Below, piece after piece: positions 13,083 to 18,417 of a stretch of DNA of 18,417 nucleotides. The stretch covers positions 1 through 18,417 of the forward strand of contig JAFGQJ010000108.1 of the NCBI GenBank assembly GCA_016935715.1, read 5' to 3'. Source of the DNA: Spirochaetales bacterium (GTDB taxonomy: Bacteria; Spirochaetota; Spirochaetia; SZUA-6; DRHE01). The notes below the pieces were generated by a model. The model worked only from the letters and a program-made list of their open reading frames with translations, was not told the origin of the DNA and made no database searches. Made by a program: the position numbers and the translations under genes. The first letter of the stretch is position 1; the number at the start of each line of letters is the position of its first letter.

Positions 13083-13809
13083 ACGACTGCGACCGCCGCC
13101 CCGACCACCGCCAGAGACGGTCGAAGCAGGCTTCCAGGCGATTGCCGAGCTCGGGCCCGCCGGCGGTGGTGAAATCCTCCTCGTTGCGGAACACGGCGTA
13201 GGGAACCTGCACTGCCCCGAGGCGAAGAAGATCAGGCTCCTTCGTCAGCTCGGACCAGTCATCCTCTTCGTAGAGGCGCCGCAGCTTTTCGTCGGGAAGG
13301 CTGTGCTCCAGGATACTGTGGGGCGCCTTGGGATTGAAGCGCCTGCGGTTCTTTCGCAGCGACTCTTCGAAGGACACGCTGACGTACACGACCGCCGCCG
13401 CCTCCAGCACCGGCTCGCTCAATGCCCGGAAAGCCCGCCTGTATCCGCCGTGGGCGGAGCCCCGGGAAAACTCCAGGACAACCGTGCTGCCCCGCGATCG
13501 CTCCGCGCGGTGCTTCCGGTACTCCAGACACAGACGGCGCACGAGCAGATCCCAGAGATACTCTTCCCTGAAGTACCCTTCTTCGTCGGTGTGCAGCCGC
13601 GGCTTGCCCATCTCCGACAGCAGCCCGTCCTCCTCGAACCAGCTCCAGAGCATGGGAAAATCGTCCACCACGACCGGCTCTCCCAGGTGAAAGCGGCGGC
13701 GGCGCTCGGCGGAATCGAGAGAGCTCAGGTAATCGATGATCTCGCTCTTTCCCGAAGCAGGCCTGCCGACCAGGATGATGACATCGAAGATGTCCCCGAT
13801 GCGCTTCAC
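13081..13809 (-). CDS. P-loop NTPase / kinase-like protein of unknown substrate
   Basis: The protein has 242 residues. The Walker A motif GRPASGKS (15-22) sits after the first strand DVIILV, as in small-molecule kinases and zeta-toxin-like or adenylylsulfate-kinase-like proteins. VVVDDFPMLW (46-55) may give the acidic base or Walker B-like carboxylates. A basic segment LRKNRRRFNPKAP (151-163) looks like the Arg-rich lid of nucleotide kinases, which would supply phosphate-binding Arg. No family is named with confidence. The start is GTG 13809, overlapping the dehydrogenase stop as GTGA; the frame is open upstream to 14166, but that part lies in the dehydrogenase gene. Co-transcription with the dehydrogenase is near certain. 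The TAA stop (13083-13081) touches the T-run of the plus-strand hairpin. Confidence 0.82.
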   Translation of the reverse strand: MKRIGDIFDVIILVGRPASGKSEIIDYLSSLDSAERRRRFHLGEPVVVDDFPMLWSWFEEDGLLSEMGKPRLHTDEEGYFREEYLWDLLVRRLCLEYRKHRAERSRGSTVVLEFSRGSAHGGYRRAFRALSEPVLEAAAVVYVSVSFEESLRKNRRRFNPKAPHSILEHSLPDEKLRRLYEEDDWSELTKEPDLLRLGAVQVPYAVFRNEEDFTTAGGPELGNRLEACFDRLWRWSGRRSQS

Positions 13810-14687
13810 CGCTGGTTCATCCGCTCGAACAGCTTGTACAGGCTGTGGGTCCCCATGTTCTCCAGCCCGATGGCCATGGCGGATACGTAAAACTGATGGG
13901 CAAGGGCCAGTCCCGGCAGGCTTAGCTTCATCCTGCGGGCTTCCTTGAGGGCGATATCCATATCCTTCACGAAGTGTTTGACGAAGAAACCGGGATCGAA
14001 ATTCCCCTTGGCTATGCGGGGACCGTAGTTGTTGAGGCTCCACGAGGCGGCCGCGCCGCTGCCCACTATGGCGATCATTTCCTCGAGGTCCACCCCCGCC
14101 TTCCAGGCGTACAGCAGGCATTCGACGACGCCGATCATCGTGGTGGCGATGTGGATCTGGTTGCACATCTTGGTGTGCTGCCCGGCGCCGGCCGGGCCCA
14201 TGTAGGCGATGTTTTCCCCCATGAGCCGCAGCAGGGGCATCACCCGATCGAAGGCCTCACGATCCCCTCCGACCATGATGGCCAGCTTGCCCGAGCGCGC
14301 CCCGACGTCCCCCCCCGATACCGGGGCATCCAGAACGGACACGGATCTGCCCCTGGCCTCTTCATGGATCCGCTTGGCCAGAGTCGGTTCGGAGGTGGTC
14401 ATCTCCACCAGGATGGAGCCGGATTCTATTCCAGCCAGCACACCCCGCTCGCCCAGGACGACTTCCTGCACGTCGGCGGGATAGCCCACGATCGTGAACA
14501 CGCAGTCGCTTTTCCTGGCCACCTCCATGGGATTGTCGCACCAGAGCGCACCCGCATCCAGCAGGTCTTTGGCCTTGCTCCTGGTGCGGTTGTACACGAA
14601 GGCGCGGTAGCCGCCCTGAATCAGGTGCAGGCACATCGATCGGCCCATCACCCCGGTTCCGATCCACCCTATGTTCTTGATATCCAT
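13806..14687 (-). CDS. Beta-hydroxyacid dehydrogenase (3-hydroxyisobutyrate dehydrogenase / GLYR family)
   Basis: The 293-residue protein oxidises a beta-hydroxyacid or reduces the matching semialdehyde with NAD(P). The Rossmann motif is GWIGTGVMG (7-15); the substrate-binding signature is DAPVSGGDVGARSG (120-133); the catalytic Lys173 is in GQHTKMCNQ. Asn33-Arg34 after the second strand (VYNRTRSK) favours NADP(H), as in glyoxylate/succinate-semialdehyde reductases, over NAD. The length is normal for the family. ATG 14687 has GGAGGAG close upstream (14697-14691) and a promoter at 14758-14729. The P-loop gene follows with a GTGA overlap, suggesting the kinase-like protein acts on a related metabolite. 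Substrates could be tartronate semialdehyde, 3-hydroxyisobutyrate or succinate semialdehyde. Confidence 0.95.
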   Translation of the reverse strand: MDIKNIGWIGTGVMGRSMCLHLIQGGYRAFVYNRTRSKAKDLLDAGALWCDNPMEVARKSDCVFTIVGYPADVQEVVLGERGVLAGIESGSILVEMTTSEPTLAKRIHEEARGRSVSVLDAPVSGGDVGARSGKLAIMVGGDREAFDRVMPLLRLMGENIAYMGPAGAGQHTKMCNQIHIATTMIGVVECLLYAWKAGVDLEEMIAIVGSGAAASWSLNNYGPRIAKGNFDPGFFVKHFVKDMDIALKEARRMKLSLPGLALAHQFYVSAMAIGLENMGTHSLYKLFERMNQR

Positions 14688-14728
14688 GGTCTCCTCCCCG
14701 ACGGCTCGAATCCCTGCCGTGTTGCACC

Positions 14729-14758
14729 AGTATAGCGGAAGATGCGGGGGGGATACAA
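14729..14758 (-). promoter_or_regulatory. Predicted promoter of the dehydrogenase/P-loop operon
   Basis: On the minus strand TTGTAT (14758-14753) and TATACT (14734-14729) are 18 bp apart. The leader of about 35 nt ends in a strong Shine-Dalgarno, GGAGGAG (14697-14691). A 24-bp dyad begins 10 bp upstream of the -35. Confidence 0.6.
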
Positions 14759-14768
14759 CTCGGGGTCC

Positions 14769-14792
14769 GCTCGATCGATTGATCGATCGAGC
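14769..14792. repeat. 24-bp inverted repeat built of CGAT units
   Basis: GCTCGATCGAT and ATCGATCGAGC form 11-bp perfect arms around a central TG. The repeat lies between the stop of the DUF401 gene (14811) and the -35 of the dehydrogenase promoter. It could be an operator for the dehydrogenase or a 3' hairpin of the upstream operon; no T-run follows on either strand. Confidence 0.7.
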
Positions 14793-14810
14793 AGGCCGGC
14801 AGGCAGGCCT

Positions 14811-16112
14811 TCACCCGCCCAACACCAGAGCCAGCAGCAGGGAATACGCGTATGTGCCCGCCAATACGAAGCCCACCGGAAGGAGCAGGCCGGCAAGGCT
14901 GCGCAGCAGCGAGGTCTTGAAATACTGGTTGCTGACCACCAGGCAGACATGCACCGGAGAGAGCATCTGCCCCATGAACCCGGCCACGTAGGCCAGCACC
15001 GTGGTCGACAGGAGCTCCGCCGGGCTCGGGGACACGCCGAGGAGGGACATCACCACCGGGAAGCTGGCCCCGATCGTGCCGACGTTGATGCCCACCGCCA
15101 GCCCGGTTATCAGAGGGATGAGGAGGATGAACAGGCCCTCGGGTATGCCGAGCAGCGTCAGCTCAGCGCGCATGTGGTCCACCAGGAGGCTTCCCCCCGG
15201 CAGCCTGGCCTCGATCATCGCCCCGTAGATGCGGATCACGGCCACCAGCACGGCCATGTAGGCGGTCCGCCGGGACAGCAGAACCGACCTCCAGGCGGGC
15301 CAATCCGGCTTACGCTGGACCTGCAGCAGGATCAGGGACGCCAGTAGCCCGACATTGATGGGAATATAGCGGCTGATCTCCGTCACGGCGGGAAAAACGA
15401 TCAGGATCAGAGCATAGACCGCTATGACCGTGATGATCGGGGCCGTGAGAGCCAGGAAAGAGTGCCTTGGCTGCTCCCCCGTCTCCACCTGGCCGCCGTC
15501 GGGGTGGATCCGCCTGAGCAGGAACAGGTAACCCGCGGTGATGGCCAGCAGCGACACGGGAAACTGCGCCAGGATCAGCTGCCAGATCTCCAGGCCGGTC
15601 ATATCGAGGGCCAGGATCACCCCCGGGTACAGGGGCCACCAGTACTCCCACACGTGGCGGAACCAGTAGTTGGTCTGGGTCTTCAGCAGGGAGGGCAGCC
15701 GTCCCGCTCCGTCCGCGCTGTCCACCATGGGGGCGCTGAACATGGCGCCGCCCGGCATGGGAAGGAGCCCGATGACGGCTGGAAGAGCGGCGAAGGACAA
15801 CCGGTGGGAGACCCGGGCTTTCACCGCCCGCACCATGTCCTGCATCACCTCCGTGCCCGCCATCAGCGAGCTCAGCCAGATGATCTGGTAGATCAGGACC
15901 ATGAGCAGCAGATTGTCCAGGGAGGAGAAGCGCACCCAGGCGATCCGCCCGACCTCCGCCAGGGGCTGCCCGGACCACAATCCCAGCACCAGGGCGCCGG
16001 CGGCGATCGCAGCCAGGAGGTTGCGGGTGGCCGCGTTGAGGGTGAGGATCAGGCCGAGGGTTGCCAGCACCTTCACCAGGACCGGCACGGACAACAGGAG
16101 ATCCAGGATCAT
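14811..16112 (-). CDS. DUF401-family integral membrane protein, putative ion or organic-anion transporter
   Basis: The protein has 433 residues and about ten hydrophobic segments, starting at residue 5 with no cleavable signal. Two half-repeats each carry a conserved loop: GLLPMPGGAMFSAPMVD (115-131), diagnostic for DUF401, and GINVGTIGASFPVVMSLLG (341-359) leading to AGFMGQMLSPVHVC (377-390). DUF401 belongs with the ion-transporter superfamily (gluconate/arsenite/Na+ carriers), in which such paired loops form the substrate site; the substrate here is unknown. ATG 16112 lies 10 bp after the GNAT stop with no evident Shine-Dalgarno, so translation may depend on coupling. It is the last gene of a three-gene operon with an outer-membrane protein and a GNAT protein, so an uptake or export role across both membranes can be imagined but is not shown. 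Confidence 0.9.
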   Translation of the reverse strand: MILDLLLSVPVLVKVLATLGLILTLNAATRNLLAAIAAGALVLGLWSGQPLAEVGRIAWVRFSSLDNLLLMVLIYQIIWLSSLMAGTEVMQDMVRAVKARVSHRLSFAALPAVIGLLPMPGGAMFSAPMVDSADGAGRLPSLLKTQTNYWFRHVWEYWWPLYPGVILALDMTGLEIWQLILAQFPVSLLAITAGYLFLLRRIHPDGGQVETGEQPRHSFLALTAPIITVIAVYALILIVFPAVTEISRYIPINVGLLASLILLQVQRKPDWPAWRSVLLSRRTAYMAVLVAVIRIYGAMIEARLPGGSLLVDHMRAELTLLGIPEGLFILLIPLITGLAVGINVGTIGASFPVVMSLLGVSPSPAELLSTTVLAYVAGFMGQMLSPVHVCLVVSNQYFKTSLLRSLAGLLLPVGFVLAGTYAYSLLLALVLGG

Positions 16113-16122
16113 GGCCCGGCCG

Positions 16123-17247
16123 CTACAGTGCCCGCCGGTAGATCCGGTGGACCTTGTAGACCCGCCCGCCCAGGGTCTTCATGTCCGCCAGCATCAGGGA
16201 GGTGGTGTCCGCTATCTGGACCATCTCCACCTTCCTGTAGCCCGAGTCCTGGACGGTGCGGGTCAGCTCGTAGTACAGCAGGCCGTTGCCGCCCAGCTTC
16301 TGGTATTCCGGGAGGATCGCCGCGCCGTTCACGATCAGGGTGTCGGTCCGCCGGTTCTCGGTCAGCAGATCGATCAGGCTGACGGGGTTGAGACGGCCCC
16401 GGGCTCTCTGCAGGGCCGCGGACAGATCGGGGAAGGCGAACAGGAATCCGACGACCCGCTCATCGTAGTACAGGATCTTGATCAGGGAAGGCTCCGAGAC
16501 CAGCATCAGATCCCGGGCCAGACCGTCGATCTCCGCCTCCTGCAGCGGACAGAAGTCCTCGTGCACCATGAAGGAACGGTTGTACACCTCACCGATCTGC
16601 CGGGCGATCCGCAGCAGAGCCCGCTTGCTGCGGAAGCGGGGCACCCTGAAGTGGCCCCGCCTGTAGTGGATCTCCGCCACCCTGCGGATCTTCTCGGGCA
16701 TGGTGAAGCGATCCCGGTCGATCACCGCCGTGTAGTAGTCCCGGACCTTGGAGAAGCCCCGCTCCCCGAGCAGCCGGCCGTAGTAGGGCCGGTTGTAGTG
16801 CATCATGGTCATGGTGGCCCGCTGCTCGAACCCGTCGACCTGGATCCCGCCGCCGTCCATTTCGCTGAGACCGTAGGGGCCTGTAATCTCGGACAGGCCG
16901 CGCCGGGCGGCCCAGCTGCAGGCGGCCTCCACCAGGGCCGAGGCCGCCTCCCCGTCCTCGGCGCACTCGAAGTGGTAGAAGCGGGCCTGCCGGCGGTCCC
17001 GGATGCTGTTCAGCCGCCTGTTCTCGAACACGGTGATCCGTCCCAGGACCCGTCCCCGCCGCCGGGCCAGGAAGAAGGCGGCCTGGGAATGCTCGAAGAA
17101 GGGATGGCGCCTCCTCAGGATTCTGCGCATCTCCGAGCGGAACGGAGGCACCCAGCGGGGATCGCCCCTGTAGAGCTGGAAAGGGAGATCGATGAAGGCC
17201 CGGATCTGCCTTCCCTCCCCCGGTGCAATCTCTCGGATCTCCGTCAC
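16123..17247 (-). CDS. YghO-like GNAT-family acetyltransferase-fold protein
   Basis: The 374-residue protein resembles the YghO family, long GNAT-like proteins with no known substrate. The N-terminal stretch IDLPFQLYRGDPRWVPPFRSE (positions 19-39) and HPFFEHSQAAFFLARRRGRVLGRI (48-71) are typical. Further family-like positions are FYHFEC (90-95), the GPYGLSEMDGGGIQVDGF region (123-140), MMHYNRPYYGRLL (148-160) and a GNAT-like motif near ILPEYQKLGGNGLLYYEL in the last quarter. The start is GTG 17247, with GAGGAGA 8 nt before it; an ATG upstream is absent because the previous gene stops 15 bp away. It is the middle gene of an operon. Catalysis is inferred from fold only. Confidence 0.88.
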   Translation of the reverse strand: MTEIREIAPGEGRQIRAFIDLPFQLYRGDPRWVPPFRSEMRRILRRRHPFFEHSQAAFFLARRRGRVLGRITVFENRRLNSIRDRRQARFYHFECAEDGEAASALVEAACSWAARRGLSEITGPYGLSEMDGGGIQVDGFEQRATMTMMHYNRPYYGRLLGERGFSKVRDYYTAVIDRDRFTMPEKIRRVAEIHYRRGHFRVPRFRSKRALLRIARQIGEVYNRSFMVHEDFCPLQEAEIDGLARDLMLVSEPSLIKILYYDERVVGFLFAFPDLSAALQRARGRLNPVSLIDLLTENRRTDTLIVNGAAILPEYQKLGGNGLLYYELTRTVQDSGYRKVEMVQIADTTSLMLADMKTLGGRVYKVHRIYRRAL

Positions 17248-17262
17248 GGATGTCTCTCCTCT

Positions 17263-18417
17263 CTAGTAGATGAACTCGAGACCCGTTGTCCAGCTTACAC
17301 CGCCGCGCCTTTCCAGTCCATACAGATCATCCCCGTCACCGCTCATGATGGAGAGGTAGCTGAACACGTCCAGCCCCTGGTACAGGTTCCAGCTCAGGCC
17401 CGCCACGGACAGGGCGGAGAGGTCCACCGGGGAAACCAGGGAGCGCAGCTGCAGGGAGAGGGTGTCGGTGGGAGAGAAGGCCAGCTCCGGGAACAGGTAG
17501 AGGCCGTACACGGGAGCTTCCGGGTCGTCGGCGGGCTTTGCCTCCACGCCGCTCGCCTCCTTCCAGAGCGCTCCGGGCCGCAGGGCCGCCTCCAGGCGCA
17601 CGGACAGGCTCCTGTTCAGGCCCAGGTTGGCCAGGTGGAAAACGCCGGCAGAGACCGCCGTCCATTCTTCCCAGCGTCCCCACCGGGGGTCGTGCATGGG
17701 GACGGCCATGGAAGCGGACAGGTTCCAGTCCACCAGCAGGTGTCCGTGCAGGCTGAGGTAGGGACGGTGCTCCGAACCGGCGCCGGCGGCGTAGTAGCCC
17801 GCCTCCACGGTGGTCTTCAGCGCGTCGATCTTGAACACGCCCCGGATGCCTGCGCACAGCTGATCGAATTGCACCGTCCGGGCGAGAAAACCGAAATCGG
17901 TTTCCAGGGAACCGACGGGTGCCGGCAGGCCGTAGGGAGCCACCACCGCTTCCAGGTAGGAGAAGGCGCCCAGGGGCAGGTACACCGAGCTCAGCCATCC
18001 CGTCTCCGGGCGCAGCGTCTCGCCGGACAGGTCCCCGGAGATCGCTCCCATGCTGCCGAACAGCACGTCCCCCGCATTGAACACGAAGCCGTCCCCCCAG
18101 GACAGGCGGGTCTTCCCCAGGGTCAGCCGGAACCAGGGCAGCCGCACCTTGAGATACGCCCTCGGGATGTCGAATCCCGTGGTTTCACCGATCCAGGAGT
18201 CCAGCTGGAAGTATCCCTTGACGTTCGCATTGCCCGTCGAATCCAGGTTCAGGCTGCTCTCGAGCAGGGCGGAGGCTTCCACCGGCTCCCCCGGATCGCC
18301 CGAGTAAAGCGCAGTCATGTATCCGGTCAGGGTCACGGTGGACTGGAGCTCGGCGGCAAGGCCCGGGGGGATGAGCAGCAGCAGGGCCAGCACCGCCAGC
18401 GCGGGCAGAACGCGGCG
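17263..18417 (-). CDS. Outer-membrane beta-barrel-type protein (5' end outside window)
   Basis: The visible 384 residues run open to the window edge. GTG 18393 could start a short signal peptide, but the frame continues in phase upstream as RRVLPALA, giving a better signal peptide with basic n-region, Leu core (VLALLLLIPP) and Ala-X-Ala-like cleavage at GLAAE, so the true start lies outside. The mature part alternates hydrophobic and polar residues with aromatic belts and Gly/Asp turns (for example WFRLTLGKTRLSWGDGFVFNAGDVLFG), as in outer-membrane porin-like barrels of about 16 strands, and ends in Tyr (LEFIY), a usual terminal aromatic for barrel assembly. No family name can be given. It leads the operon with the YghO-like and DUF401 genes; the next gene starts 15 bp after its stop. 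Confidence 0.82.
   Translation of the reverse strand, partial: RRVLPALAVLALLLLIPPGLAAELQSTVTLTGYMTALYSGDPGEPVEASALLESSLNLDSTGNANVKGYFQLDSWIGETTGFDIPRAYLKVRLPWFRLTLGKTRLSWGDGFVFNAGDVLFGSMGAISGDLSGETLRPETGWLSSVYLPLGAFSYLEAVVAPYGLPAPVGSLETDFGFLARTVQFDQLCAGIRGVFKIDALKTTVEAGYYAAGAGSEHRPYLSLHGHLLVDWNLSASMAVPMHDPRWGRWEEWTAVSAGVFHLANLGLNRSLSVRLEAALRPGALWKEASGVEAKPADDPEAPVYGLYLFPELAFSPTDTLSLQLRSLVSPVDLSALSVAGLSWNLYQGLDVFSYLSIMSGDGDDLYGLERRGGVSWTTGLEFIY

Noticed and set aside
12941..13108. N-terminal extension of the second helical protein
   Set aside because: The codons cross the TTGACA/TAAACT promoter and the plus-strand hairpin; ATG 12940 has GAGGAGA just upstream.
13810..14166. N-terminal extension of the P-loop protein
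   Set aside because: It lies out of frame inside the dehydrogenase gene; the GTGA overlap gives a natural start directly before the first strand and the Walker A motif.

Overview
The window is GC-rich and almost fully coding: 14 protein genes and no RNA genes, insertion sequences, CRISPR arrays or phage genes that I can see. Two terminal genes are outer-membrane-type proteins (signal peptide plus beta-strand-rich body), so the host is a diderm bacterium. Two long, charged, all-helical proteins of unknown function, together with the HcpR/ferredoxin pair, suggest a free-living high-GC spirochaete. That placement rests on memory of family distribution, not on a search.

Layout. 1-2776 (minus, runs off the left edge): a secreted protein with a gluzincin protease domain, a TolB-like propeller and a beta-barrel. 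2886-6716 (plus): a tightly overlapping operon of a helical unknown, the ribosome-associated GTPase HflX and a PfkB sugar kinase. 6723-8382 (minus): a phosphotriesterase-family hydrolase behind a two-cluster iron-sulfur protein. The iron-sulfur gene is divergent from a Crp/Fnr-type regulator (8523-9200, plus), and a perfect 16-bp palindrome that fits the regulator's recognition helix lies between them. 9236-9886 (minus): a HAD pyrimidine-nucleotidase-like protein, divergent from a SMUG1-type uracil-DNA glycosylase (9985-10743, plus). 10746-12940 (minus): a second helical unknown followed by an SDR protein that has lost its catalytic residues. 13081-14687 (minus): a beta-hydroxyacid dehydrogenase and a P-loop protein joined by a GTGA overlap. 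14811-18417 (minus): an outer-membrane protein, a YghO-like GNAT protein and a DUF401 membrane transporter in one operon.

Regulation. The most striking pattern is at the starts. Four genes (starts 2776, 2886, 9886, 9985) have a -35/-10 pair placed so that the -10 hexamer ends only 6-8 nt before the start codon, with no Shine-Dalgarno sequence. This predicts leaderless mRNAs. They form two divergent pairs. The other first genes (8382, 8523, 12940, 14687) have ordinary leaders with good Shine-Dalgarno sites, so the genome appears to use both modes. Within operons, genes are joined by ATGA, GTGA and TTGA overlaps. No stretch over 300 bases lacks a gene; the longest gaps (about 100-140 bp) hold the promoters, dyads and hairpin listed.
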